Below, in pieces: positions 40,643 through 49,929 of a stretch of 64,000 nt of DNA (position 1 is the first letter of the stretch; each line of letters starts with the position of its first letter). The stretch is from Bacteroidales bacterium (GTDB taxonomy: Bacteria; Bacteroidota; Bacteroidia; Bacteroidales; Rikenellaceae), in contig CAJTFS010000003.1 of the NCBI GenBank assembly GCA_910575495.1, positions 1 through 64,000 on the forward strand, read 5' to 3'. The notes under the pieces are model-generated. The model was not told where the DNA came from. It did not search any database and worked only from the letters and a program-made list of their open reading frames with translations. A program made the translations under genes and the position numbers.

Positions 40643-40709
40643 GAGAGGACGGGAGAGGACGGGAGAGGACGGGAGAGGACGGGAGAGGACGGGAGAGGAC
40701 GGGAGAGGA
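40643..40709. repeat. 10-bp tandem repeat (GGGAGAGGAC), about 6.7 copies
   Basis: Six consecutive units start at 40651 and recur every 10 bp, preceded by a partial unit; the last ends GGGAGAGGAA. They are essentially identical, as expected for a recently changing VNTR. It lies between the por terminator and composite H. Confidence 0.95.
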
Positions 40710-40731
40710 ACAGCACAAAAGGAGAATCCAT

Positions 40732-40764
40732 AAAAAAACCGCGACCCTCTCCGGAGGGTCGCGG
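40732..40764 (-). terminator. Rho-independent terminator of the pyruvate oxidoreductase gene
   Basis: An 11-bp stem (40739-40749 with 40754-40764, 4-nt loop) followed on the minus strand by seven T residues, 43 nt after the stop codon. Confidence 0.9.
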
Positions 40765-40806
40765 CGCGAAAGATATTCGAGACTCCGAAAGGAGAATCGG
40801 GACGGA

Positions 40807-43800
40807 TCAATACTCGATGGCGGCAAGGCGCTTGTAGCCGTTGTAACGCCACTTGGCATTCTGCTCGGCAGCCTGGAAGAGCTCCTCGGCCTCGGCGGGG
40901 AACGCCTTCTGGAGCGAAGTGTAACGCACCTCCCGCTTGAGGAAGTCCTGGAACTTCGACCAGTCGGGCTCCTTGGAATCGAGCACGAACGGATTCTTGC
41001 CCTGCTCCTCGAGCTGGGGGTTGTAATGCCACAGATGCCAGTAACCGCAGGCTACGGCCTCCTTGCCGACGGTCTGCGTGCGGGTCATGCCGCCCTTGAT
41101 ACCGTGGTTGATACAGGGAGCGTAGGCGATGACGAGCGACGGACCGGGATAAGCCTCGGCCTCCTTCAGCACGTTGAAGAGCTGCTGCTGCGAAGCACCG
41201 ATCGAAACCTGGGCGACGTAGACATAACCGTAAGTCATGGCCATGGCGCCGAGGTCCTTCTTGCGGATGCGCTTGCCGCTCGATGCGAACTTGGCGACGG
41301 CACCCACGGGCGTCGACTTGGACGACTGGCCGCCGGTGTTGGAGTAAACCTCCGTGTCGACGACGAGGATGTTGACATCCTGGCCCGAAGCGAGCACGTG
41401 GTCGACACCGCCGTAACCGATGTCGTAGCCCCAGCCGTCGCCGCCGATGATCCACTGCGACTTCTTGACGAGCCACTCCTTCATGTCGAGGATCTTCTTG
41501 CAGTAATCGCAGCCGCAAGCCTCCATCATGGGAACGAGGCGCGCCGAAACCTCGGCCGAAGCGGCCGACGAACCGCGGGCAGCGATCCACTCCTTCATGA
41601 CGCCCTTGAGCTCATCGGAGCACTTGGTGCAGTTGGCGATTGCGGCTTCCATGGTCTCCTGGATGCGGTCGCGGAGCTTCTCGACACCGACGTGCATACC
41701 CAGACCGAACTCGGCGTTGTCCTCGAAGAGCGAATTGGCCCATGCGGGACCCTGACCCTTGGCGTTGGTGCAATAGGGAGTGGAAGGAGCCGAACCGGAG
41801 TAGATGGAGGTGCAGCCCGTAGCGTTGGCCACCATCATCTTGTCGCCGAAGAGCTGCGAAATGGCCTTGATGTAAGGCGTCTCGCCGCAACCGGCGCAGG
41901 CACCCGAGAACTCGAAGAGCGGCTGTGCGAACTGGAGGTTCTTGACCGACTTGGTCTTGTCGACGACCTCCTTGTAACCGATGTTCTTGGTGATGTAATC
42001 CCAGTTCCCGGCCTGCTTCATCTGCGACTCGAGCGGTTTCATGACCAGCGCCTTCTCCTTGGCGGGGCAGACGTCGACGCAGTTGTTGCAACCCGTACAA
42101 TCGAGCGGCGACACCTGGATGCGGAACTTGTACTCCTTGGTCTCGCCCAGGCCCTGCTTCCACTCGGCACCCGAAGCGGCAGCCTCGGCCTCGGTGGCGA
42201 GGAACGGACGGATGGCGGCGTGGGGGCAGACATAGGCGCACTGGTTGCATTGGATACAGTTGTCGATCTGCCACTCGGGAACGTTGACGGCGATGCCGCG
42301 CTTCTCGTAGGCGGCCGTACCGTTGTCCCACGTACCGTCCTCGCGGCCGTTGAAGGCCGACACGGGCAGGTCGTCGCCCTTGAGGGCGTTGATGGGATCG
42401 ACGATGCTGCGGACGAACTCGGGACGCGACATGTCGACGCTGTGTGCGGCGGGCTTGACCTCGATGGAAGCCCACTCGGCGGGCACGTCGATCTTGACCA
42501 CGGCATTGCCGCCGGCGTCGACGGCAGCATAGTTCATGTTGACGATGTCCTCGCCCTTCTTGCCGTAGGACTTGAGGATGGCGTGCTTCATCTCCTCGAC
42601 GGCCTTCTCGAACGGAATGACGTTGGCGATCTTGAAGAAAGCCGACTGCATGATGGTGTTCGTACGCGAACCCAGGCCGAGCTCGGCGGCGATCTTCGTG
42701 GCGTTGATGATGTAGAAATTGATGTTGTTCTTGGCCAGGTAAGCCTTCATGCGGTCGGGCAGGGTCTTGCAGGTGGTCTCGGCGTCGTGCACGGAGTTCA
42801 GCAGGAACGAACCGCCCTTCTTGAGACCCTTCAGCACATCGTACTTGTCGACGTACGACGGCACGTGGCACGCCACGAAGTCGGGCGTGGTGACGAGGTA
42901 GGGCGACGTGATGGGCAGATCGCCGAAACGCAGGTGCGACGACGTGTAACCGCCCGACTTCTTGGAGTCGTAGGAGAAGTAGGCCTGGCAATACTTGTTG
43001 GTGGTACCGCCGATGATCTTGATGGAGTTCTTGTTGGCACCCACCGTACCGTCGGCTCCCAGACCGAAGAAGAGGGCCTCGAACGTACCGGGCTTGGCGA
43101 GCGAAATCTCCTCGCCGACGGGGAGCGACAGGTTGGTCACGTCGTCGTTGATGCCGACGGTGAAGTGGTCCTTGGGCTGAGCGGCCGCGAGGTTCTCGAA
43201 GACGGCGAGCATCTGGGCGGGCGTGGTGTCCTTGGACGAGAGACCGTAGCGGCCGCCGATGATCATGGGCTGGAGCTGCTTGCCGTAGAACATCGACTTC
43301 ACGTCGAGGTACAGCGGTTCGCCCTCGGCGCCGGGCTCCTTGGTGCGGTCGAGCACGCAGACGCGCTTGACGGAAGCGGGCACGACGTTGAAGAAATACT
43401 TCTCGGAGAAAGGACGGTAGAGGTGAACGGTGATCAGACCGACCTTCTTGCCCTGCTTCAACAGGTAGTCGATGGTCTCCTTGAGGGTCTCGGTGACGGA
43501 ACCCATGGCCACGACGACGTTCTCGGCATCGGGAGCACCGTAGTAGGTGAAAGGCTTGTACTCGCGGCCGGTGATCTGCGAAATCTGCTTCATGGCGTCG
43601 CTGACCATGTCGGGCACGGCGTCGTAGAACTTATTGGCAGCCTCGCGGGTCTGGAAGTAGATGTCGGGGTTCTGGGCCGTACCGCGCGTGACGGGGTGCT
43701 CGGGATTGAGCGCGCGACGGCGGAACTCCTTGAGCGCGTCGCGGTCGAACATGGCGGTGAGGGCGGCCTCGTCGATGAGCTCGATCTTCTGGATCTCGTG

Positions 43801-44334
43801 CGACGTACGGAAGCCGTCGAAGAAATGCAGGAACGGCACGCGGGCCTTGAGCGAAACGACGTGGGCGATGCCGGCGAGGTCCATCACCTCCTGCACGGAC
43901 GAGGTGGCGAGCATGGCGAAACCGGTCTGACGGGCAGCCATGACGTCCTGGTGGTCGCCGAAGATCGACAACGACTGTGCGGCCAGCGCACGCGCCGAAA
44001 CGTGGAACACGCCGGGGAGCAGCTCGCCCGAAATCTTGTACATATTGGGGATCATCAACAGCAAGCCCTGCGATGCCGTGAACGTGGAAGTGAGCGCACC
44101 GCTCTGCAACGAACCGTGCACGGCGCCGGCGGCACCGGCCTCCGACTGCATCTCCACGACCTTCACCGTCTCGCCGAAGATGTTCTTGCGGCCCTGGGCG
44201 GCCCACTCGTCGACGAGCTCGGCCATGGTCGAAGAAGGTGTGATGGGATAGATGGCTGCAACCTCCGAGAACATGTAAGCCACATGGGCCGCAGCGTAAT
44301 TACCATCGCACGTGATAAATTTCTTTTCTGCCAT
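40807..44334 (-). CDS. nifJ: Pyruvate:ferredoxin (flavodoxin) oxidoreductase
   Basis: The start was set at ATG 44334 (M-A-E-K-K-F-I-T-C-D-G-N-Y-A-A); the frame extends 136 codons further but the extension is not homologous-looking. 1,175 residues, the single-chain homodimer type. Domain order: pyrimidine-binding TPP domain, transketolase C-like domain, gamma domain, ferredoxin domain with two 4Fe-4S motifs (C-I-Q-C-N-Q-C-A-Y-V-C-P and C-T-G-C-N-N-C-V-D-V-C-P), and a TPP domain with C-A-G-C-G-E-T-P and G-G-D-G-W-G-Y-D-I-G. It oxidises pyruvate to acetyl-CoA and CO2, reducing ferredoxin, and feeds the acetate and butyrate kinases. Single gene with its own promoter and terminator, flanked by inverted composite repeats. 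Confidence 0.96.
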   Translation of the reverse strand: MAEKKFITCDGNYAAAHVAYMFSEVAAIYPITPSSTMAELVDEWAAQGRKNIFGETVKVVEMQSEAGAAGAVHGSLQSGALTSTFTASQGLLLMIPNMYKISGELLPGVFHVSARALAAQSLSIFGDHQDVMAARQTGFAMLATSSVQEVMDLAGIAHVVSLKARVPFLHFFDGFRTSHEIQKIELIDEAALTAMFDRDALKEFRRRALNPEHPVTRGTAQNPDIYFQTREAANKFYDAVPDMVSDAMKQISQITGREYKPFTYYGAPDAENVVVAMGSVTETLKETIDYLLKQGKKVGLITVHLYRPFSEKYFFNVVPASVKRVCVLDRTKEPGAEGEPLYLDVKSMFYGKQLQPMIIGGRYGLSSKDTTPAQMLAVFENLAAAQPKDHFTVGINDDVTNLSLPVGEEISLAKPGTFEALFFGLGADGTVGANKNSIKIIGGTTNKYCQAYFSYDSKKSGGYTSSHLRFGDLPITSPYLVTTPDFVACHVPSYVDKYDVLKGLKKGGSFLLNSVHDAETTCKTLPDRMKAYLAKNNINFYIINATKIAAELGLGSRTNTIMQSAFFKIANVIPFEKAVEEMKHAILKSYGKKGEDIVNMNYAAVDAGGNAVVKIDVPAEWASIEVKPAAHSVDMSRPEFVRSIVDPINALKGDDLPVSAFNGREDGTWDNGTAAYEKRGIAVNVPEWQIDNCIQCNQCAYVCPHAAIRPFLATEAEAAASGAEWKQGLGETKEYKFRIQVSPLDCTGCNNCVDVCPAKEKALVMKPLESQMKQAGNWDYITKNIGYKEVVDKTKSVKNLQFAQPLFEFSGACAGCGETPYIKAISQLFGDKMMVANATGCTSIYSGSAPSTPYCTNAKGQGPAWANSLFEDNAEFGLGMHVGVEKLRDRIQETMEAAIANCTKCSDELKGVMKEWIAARGSSAASAEVSARLVPMMEACGCDYCKKILDMKEWLVKKSQWIIGGDGWGYDIGYGGVDHVLASGQDVNILVVDTEVYSNTGGQSSKSTPVGAVAKFASSGKRIRKKDLGAMAMTYGYVYVAQVSIGASQQQLFNVLKEAEAYPGPSLVIAYAPCINHGIKGGMTRTQTVGKEAVACGYWHLWHYNPQLEEQGKNPFVLDSKEPDWSKFQDFLKREVRYTSLQKAFPAEAEELFQAAEQNAKWRYNGYKRLAAIEY

Positions 44335-44415
44335 TTTGTTGAATTTTAAGAATATTTGATGTGTATATTTGCCTTGCGGGACGCTGTCCGCCGGATATTC
44401 CGGCAAGGCGCGATG

Positions 44416-44423
44416 CAAAGATA
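44416..44423 (-). promoter_or_regulatory. -7 box of the pyruvate oxidoreductase gene
   Basis: Perfect TATCTTTG on the minus strand, 81 bp upstream of the ATG at 44334. The 470 bp between here and composite G (44,900) show no gene. Confidence 0.55.
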
Positions 44424-44899
44424 ACAAAACTGCCGAAAAAAACATCTTCAAATTCGTACAAATAAATTGCATTTTTTGATATTCGGACACACCGCGTAAC
44501 AAGAACGGAAACGGGGCGGCGGCAAATCCGGGAACCGGGAAGAAACGGGGCGGAACGCACCGTCGTTGCACCTTGCACGTGCACTGGCGGCCGGATAGTT
44601 TCAGCCGTCGGGTTGCAACGCTGTGCGTCACTCCTGCGAAATCCGGATTGGATTTTCGCGGCGGCCGACTCAAGTATTTTTTCCGGTCCCGGTTGCTTTT
44701 CTTCGGCTTTCGTTTGGCATCTATTTCGGGACAAACTTGCACATTCGATTCGGCCTTCGCTGAGAATTCTCTTTGCTGTTATTCTTTGCTCGATTTTTCT
44801 TGCCGCTATTTATGCTTATAGCGTTGTTTTGGGAATCATTCATGCTTCGGCGTACTGCTGACCGCTCCGGGGCCTTTTCCGCATCAATTATTTTTGTTT

Positions 44900-45746
44900 T
44901 ATCTTCGCTCCAGCAACTTCACACCCTGAGTGGTGCGGATCATGGTTCGTATCAGCGTGGTTTGTAGATTCAGCAGTCCGCTGGCGGTGTAATGACGTGG
45001 TGGGTAAAGAAAATCGTTGTTCGTTTGCGGTTGTTTTGCGCCGGTTTTTGGCGGTTTTGCAATTCGCAGAATTGCGCGAGCCGCAGCCGGCTTACGATTT
45101 TGGTTCGGCAGAGATACCGGTACCGGCTTTTTGTCCGACGCTGTCGACTGGTGGCGCAAATGTTCTCGTGCCGAAGTCCGCGGGGCGAGTTTTGCGAGCC
45201 TCCGCAGGGCGGGGCTTCGGCTCGCCCGGCTGAACGCCGGTGTTTAGCTCTGCAAGCCGCGGCCGCTCTAAGCATCTTTTCCCTCCATCCTTCCCGCGTT
45301 GCCGCCAGTTGTTTATTCCAGTCTGCTGCGGAGTTTGCGAACAATTCAGTAGTTTGTCATTCTGAGGAGCAGAGCGACGAAGAATCTGTGACCTTGCCCA
45401 AAATAGATGTTTCGCTTCGCTCAACATGACAATTATGGCAGGCTCTTTCTCTTTCTGATCGGAAGACCTTGCGCCCGGGGCCGGCTCGCATCGGAGATGC
45501 GACCCCCGCAGCCGGCCCGGGCGAGCACTTGAAGAATAAATACTGCTGATTAATAGATTCTTCGGCTTCGCCTCAGAATGACAAATTACTTCTTAATTGT
45601 GCATTGTGAATTTTGCATTCTGAATTAATCCCCTACGGGGCTTGACTTTACTCTTGCTCGGTAAAGCCCGTGAACGGTCTTTACTCTCGCTTAATCGTAA
45701 AGTTGTGAATTCTGAATTGTTTCCCTCTCCGCCGCATTCCTTTGAG
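44900..45746 (+). repeat. Composite element upstream of cassette G
   Basis: TATCTTCG (44900-44907), loop CAACTTCACAC hairpin, R2 hairpin (TGGTGCG 44931-44937 with CGTATCA 44948-44954), AGATTCAGCAGTCCGCTGG, GC-rich module (45,170-45,240), CAGTCTGCTGCGGAG, R1 (45,349-45,389), R5 (45,471-45,524), R1-type copy, AT-rich repeats, the GACTTTACTCTTGCTCGG module and the leader CCCTCTCCGCCGCATTC. Module order is identical to composite H. Confidence 0.7.
45471..45524. repeat. GC-rich palindrome R5, copy 3
   Basis: Inner stem ATC/GAT with loop GGA; outer arms as in the other copies. Confidence 0.75.
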
Positions 45747-45968
45747 CGATTGCTTTTTACGCCTGCTGCGGGCAACCGCGCCTGCGCGACGGGAGTCCTG
45801 TCGGTCATCGGTTCGAGCGGAAGCTACTGGTCTTCATCGTCCATTTCTTCCACCGGCAACGTTTCGAGTGCCTTGTGGTTCTCTCCGACCTCGGTGCGGC
45901 CGATGGACTCAGGCTACCTCGCACGTCGTGCCGTCGCTGTATCCGTGCGCTGCGTCCAAGCATCTGCA
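45747..45968 (+). other. FISUMP-like cassette G
   Basis: In frame with its leader: F-E-R-L-L-F-T-P-A-A-G-N-R-A-C-A-T-G-V-L, scaffold S-Y-W-S-S-S-S-I-S-S-T, end V-S-V-R-C-V-Q-A-S-A-R-E-V-A-F-F. Same direction as the M16 protease genes, 118 bp upstream of the first one. Confidence 0.75.
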
Positions 45969-46071
45969 CGTGAAGTTGCTTTTTTCAACGGCACGCCGCG
46001 CGCCCGGACACCGGCTGGCAAGAATTATGGATGAGAAAAGGAGCGGCCTTTCTTTTTAATCCGAATATGCT

Positions 46072-46079
46072 TACCTTTG
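46072..46079 (+). promoter_or_regulatory. -7 box directly in front of the M16 operon
   Basis: TACCTTTG ends only 6 bp before the ATG at 46086, so the transcript would begin at or next to the start codon. Confidence 0.5.
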
Positions 46080-46085
46080 CCCGCC

Positions 46086-47321
46086 ATGATTCCCTACCGC
46101 AAAAAGATACTCGCCAACGGCCTGACGGTCGTAGCAAACCGCGACCGCACGTCGAAACTGGCCGCCGTGAACATGCTCTACAAGGTGGGTGCGCGCAACG
46201 AAAATCCCGCACGCACGGGATTCGCCCATCTGTTCGAGCACCTCATGTTCCGCGGCACGAAAGCCGTGCCCGATTTCGACCTGCCGGTGCAGATGGCTTC
46301 GGGCGACAACAACGCCTTCACCAACAACGACTACACCGACTTCTACATCACCCTGCCGACGGCCAACATCGAAACGGCCCTGTGGCTCGAAAGCGACCGC
46401 ATGGGAGGGCTGAACATCACGTCCGAGAAGCTGGAGACCGAGAAAAAGGTGGTCATCGAAGAATACCGGCAACGCTATCTGAACCAGCCCTACGGCGACC
46501 AGACGCTGCTGCTGCGGGCCCTGACCTACAAGGTGCACCCCTACCGCTGGGCCGCCATCGGCCTCACGCCCGACCACATAGCCGAAGCGACGCTTGCCGA
46601 TGTCGAAACCTTCTACCGTGCCCACTACCACCCGTCGAACGCCATTCTGTCGATCTCGGCCGACCTGGACGAGGAGCGGATGATCGACCTGGCTGAAAAA
46701 TGGTTCGGCGAGCTGCCCGACCGGCCCTCGACACCCGCCCCCATCCCGCAGGAACCTCCGCAGACGGAGGCCCGGCGCCAGGAAGTCGAACGCGACGTTC
46801 CGGCCACGACCGTCACCGTCGCCTACCCCATGGGCGGCCGCACGTCGGCCGATTTCTACACGGCCGACCTGGTTTCCGACCTGCTCTCGGGCGGCGATTC
46901 GTCGCGCCTCTACAACCGGCTGGTCAAGGAACGACGGCTGCTCTCGTCGGTCAACGCCTACATCACAGGCGACGCGGACCCGGGACTCTTCATATTCACG
47001 GGGCAGCTGCTCCCGGAGACGACGCCCGAAGCGGCCGAAGCGGCCTTCCGCGAAGAGATCGGAACACTCTGCCGGGAGTGCATACCGGACTACGAAATGC
47101 AGAAAGTCAAGAACAAATTCGAGGCAAACACCCTTTTCGGCGAACTGAACGTAATGAACAAGGCCATGAACCTGGGATTCTACGAGATGCTGGGCGACCT
47201 CGGGCTCATCAACCGCGAAGTCGAGGCCTACCGCGCCGTGACGAACGACGCCGTAGCCGACTTCTGCCATCGCACGTTCCGCCCCGAACGCAGCTCCACC
47301 CTAATCTACCGAGCCAAATGA
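46086..47321 (+). CDS. M16-family zinc peptidase, catalytic subunit
   Basis: The start at ATG 46086 gives M-I-P-Y-R-K-K-I-L-A-N-G-L. The 411-residue protein has the inverted zinc motif H-L-F-E-H (about residues 48-52) and the distal glutamate in E-K-L-E-T-E-K-K-V-V-I-E-E, so it is predicted active. Its C-terminal half contains the R/Y pair typical of M16 chambers. There is no signal peptide, so it is cytoplasmic or loosely attached. It pairs with the next gene (ATGA overlap), as in other two-subunit M16B proteases. Confidence 0.9.
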   Translation: MIPYRKKILANGLTVVANRDRTSKLAAVNMLYKVGARNENPARTGFAHLFEHLMFRGTKAVPDFDLPVQMASGDNNAFTNNDYTDFYITLPTANIETALWLESDRMGGLNITSEKLETEKKVVIEEYRQRYLNQPYGDQTLLLRALTYKVHPYRWAAIGLTPDHIAEATLADVETFYRAHYHPSNAILSISADLDEERMIDLAEKWFGELPDRPSTPAPIPQEPPQTEARRQEVERDVPATTVTVAYPMGGRTSADFYTADLVSDLLSGGDSSRLYNRLVKERRLLSSVNAYITGDADPGLFIFTGQLLPETTPEAAEAAFREEIGTLCRECIPDYEMQKVKNKFEANTLFGELNVMNKAMNLGFYEMLGDLGLINREVEAYRAVTNDAVADFCHRTFRPERSSTLIYRAK

Positions 47322-48574
47322 CACAGCCGCCCCTGACCATCCCTTCCGCCATCGAAGTACAGCGTGCCGAGCAGCTGACGCTCGCCAACGGCGTCACGCT
47401 CCACCTGCTGCCGACCAACGACTTCGAGGTGCTGCGCGTCACCTTCGTATTCCGGGCCGGTTCGGCCGTACAGCGAGTGCCTTTCAGCGCCTCGACGACG
47501 GCGAACCTGCTGGCCGAAGGGACGCGGAACCACACGGCGCACGAGATAGCCGAACAACTCGACTTCTACGGCTCGTGGTTCGATGTGAACCTCGACCGCG
47601 ACTTCGTATACATCAGCTTCGCCACCCTCTCGAAGTTCTGCCGTCCGACGCTCGGGGTAGCCGAAGAGATTCTGCTGCATCCGACCTTCCCCGAAGAAGA
47701 ACTGCGCACCTACTGCGCCAAGCGCCGGCAGCGGCTGCGGATCGACCGGCAGAAGGTCGACTTCAAGGCGCGCGAAGCCTTCGCCGAAGCGCTGTTCGGA
47801 CCCCAGCACCCCTACGGCATCTCGTTCGACGAGACGCTTTACGACCAGCTGACCCGCGCCGACGTAGAAAACTTCTATCGCACGCACTACACGGCCGAAA
47901 ACTGCTTCGTGGTGTGCAGCGGCCGTATCGACAGCGAGGTGCGGGAGGCCGTGGCGGCGATCGCCGGGCAGCTGCCCAACGGCCCGATGTACGTTCCGGA
48001 ATTTCCGGCGCCGGTCACCCGGGCCGAAACCCGCATCGCACACCCCGGAGCCGTGCAGTCGTCGATCCGCATCGGGCGGCTGCTTTTCGACCGCCGCCAT
48101 CCCGATTTTGTCGGGATGCAGGTGGTGGCGACCATCCTGGGCGGCTATTTCGGGTCGCGCCTGATGCGCAACCTGCGCGAAGAACACGGCTACACCTACG
48201 GCGTAGTGGCCGCGATGGTCAACTTCGACCGCGAAGGCTATCTGGCCGTCGCCACGCAGGTAGGCACCGAAGCGACCGGCGCGGCGCTCGAAGCGATCCG
48301 CGCAGAGATCGGACGGCTGCGCACCGAACCGGTACCCGAAGAAGAACTTGCGCTCGTGAAGAAAATCATGGCGGGCGAGACGATGCGCATACTCGACGGG
48401 CCGTTCGGCATAGCCGACGTAACGATCGAAAACATTCTGTGCGGCAGGGACAACAGCATCATCGACGATAACCTGGCCCGCATCCAAGCCATGACGCCGG
48501 ACGACATCCGACGGCTGGCACAACGCTATCTGGCACCCGACGACCTTGTGACGGTGGTGGTCGGAGCCGAATGA
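47318..48574 (+). CDS. M16-family protein, non-catalytic partner
   Basis: 418 residues with the same overall fold (L-A-N-G-V-T-L-H-L-L, then G-G-Y-F-G-S-R-L-M-R-N-L-R-E-E-H-G-Y-T-Y-G). The zinc motif is absent: the matching segment reads S-T-T-A-N-L-L-A-E-G-T. Such subunits supply the arginine/tyrosine substrate-binding half of the heterodimer. ATG 47318 overlaps the previous stop. Confidence 0.88.
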   Translation: MTQPPLTIPSAIEVQRAEQLTLANGVTLHLLPTNDFEVLRVTFVFRAGSAVQRVPFSASTTANLLAEGTRNHTAHEIAEQLDFYGSWFDVNLDRDFVYISFATLSKFCRPTLGVAEEILLHPTFPEEELRTYCAKRRQRLRIDRQKVDFKAREAFAEALFGPQHPYGISFDETLYDQLTRADVENFYRTHYTAENCFVVCSGRIDSEVREAVAAIAGQLPNGPMYVPEFPAPVTRAETRIAHPGAVQSSIRIGRLLFDRRHPDFVGMQVVATILGGYFGSRLMRNLREEHGYTYGVVAAMVNFDREGYLAVATQVGTEATGAALEAIRAEIGRLRTEPVPEEELALVKKIMAGETMRILDGPFGIADVTIENILCGRDNSIIDDNLARIQAMTPDDIRRLAQRYLAPDDLVTVVVGAE

Positions 48575-48612
48575 CGCGGAATTCGACACGAGAACTTCAA
48601 GCAGTTTTCCGG

Positions 48613-49288
48613 CCCGGAATGGCGCAGGCTACGGCTTGCGCCAGCGCGGCCGAGTAGATTCAGCAATCCATTGGCGGCATAACGACGCAGGGAGGGTTAA
48701 AGGTATCGTTTGTTTTTCAGGGCGATTATTACCGTTTTTTTTCGGTTTTGCAATTCGCAGTGTTGCACGAACCGCAGTCGGTTTCCGGGTTCAATAAAGG
48801 TACATCAAACGTTCTCATGCCGAAGCCGGCGGGGCGAGTATTGCGAGCCTCCGCCGGGCGGGGTCGCCCGGCTGAAAGCCGGATTTGGCGATTCGTTTCT
48901 TCGCAAACCGAACACAGAACAACAATTCCCGCTTCCCCAACCGCGTTGCCGCCAGTTTTGCACATCCCAGTCTGCTGCGGAGCTGGAAAACAATTCACAA
49001 TTTAAAATTCACAATTCACAACTAATTAAGTAGTTTGTCATTCTGAGGAGCAGAGCGACGAAGAATCTGTATCGTCGGCATACAGATGTTTGACTGCACT
49101 GCGTTTGTCGTTCTCCTCCTTGCTCGGCATAGTCCGCAAGCGGCCCCTGCGCTCGCTGCGTTCATCATAGATTCTTCGCTAACGCTCAGAATGACATATA
49201 TGGAAATTTTGAGACCTCACGAGAAACTAATTGTGCATTTTGCATTGTGAATTCTGAATTGTTTCCCTCTCCGCCGCATTCATTCCAG
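48613..49288 (+). repeat. Composite element upstream of cassette F
   Basis: Starts 39 bp after the M16 partner stop with the best R2 hairpin: TGGCGCA (48620-48626) pairs perfectly with TGCGCCA (48637-48643) around GGCTACGGCT. Then AGATTCAGCAATCC, a GC-rich module (48,818-48,880), CAGTCTGCTGCGGAG, AT-rich repeats, R1 (49,029-49,072), an R1-type copy near 49,171 and the CCCTCTCCGCCGCATTC leader. No gene is seen. Confidence 0.75.
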
Positions 49289-49498
49289 CGATTGCTTACA
49301 GCACCTGCTGCGGGCCACCGCACCAACGACGCGGGCACCCTGCTGGACGCCGGCCTCTACGGACGCTGCTGGTCTTCGTCGCCCTATGCTTCCGGCGATC
49401 ACAACGCGGGCTACCTGCGCTTCTGGGCCGAAGAGGTGACGCCGCTGTACAACATGAAACGTGCCAACGCCATCTCCGTGCGCTGCGTCCAGCATCTA
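49289..49498 (+). other. FISUMP-like cassette F
   Basis: In frame with its leader: F-Q-R-L-L-T-A-P-A-A-G-H-R-T-N-D-A-G-T-L, scaffold R-C-W-S-S-S-P-Y-A-S, end I-S-V-R-C-V-Q-H-L. The following 49,499-49,867 has no supported gene; it ends at the convergent TPR-gene terminator. Confidence 0.75.
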
Positions 49499-49867
49499 CC
49501 GAACTGCTTTTTTACGAAACGAAACCGAAACCGGGCAGAACGTCATTCTGACGATAGCGCAAGGATGACCGATGACGGCGGCAAACCGGCCATGCGACCG
49601 CAAGCCGGACTATTCATGCCATTCGGAGCAAACGGACAATAACGAAATGACGAAAAGACCGGCCGGCAACATTCAGAACAACGGACAGCGACAAAAGATT
49701 CATTCTGCGGCAGGAAACGGAGACAGAAGAGAACCGGGAAGACTGCCGGCGAACGGATTCATCGACCCGGAGAGAAACCGCAGAAACAGCCAACAACGGA
49801 TCACTCTCCCGCAGTTCGGCACGAAAGGCGGACGAGCACACCGAGTCTAAAGCTGCGCAACATGCTT

Positions 49868-49905
49868 CCAAAACAATGCAGGCTCCGGGATTTTCCGGAG
49901 CCTGC
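49868..49905 (-). terminator. Terminator of the gyrA-TPR operon
   Basis: An 11-bp stem (49878-49888 with 49895-49905, 6-nt loop) followed on the minus strand by ATTGTTTTGG, 25 nt after the TPR-gene stop. Confidence 0.8.
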
Positions 49906-49929
49906 TTGGCAAGCTGAAAGGAGCAGAAA

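Noticed and set aside
40643-40709. Possible CRISPR array
   Set aside because: The 10-bp units are contiguous with no spacers; this is a simple tandem repeat.
46689-46760. Frame disruption in the M16 pair
   Set aside because: Both frames are continuous; the lack of a zinc motif in the second protein is normal for the non-catalytic subunit.
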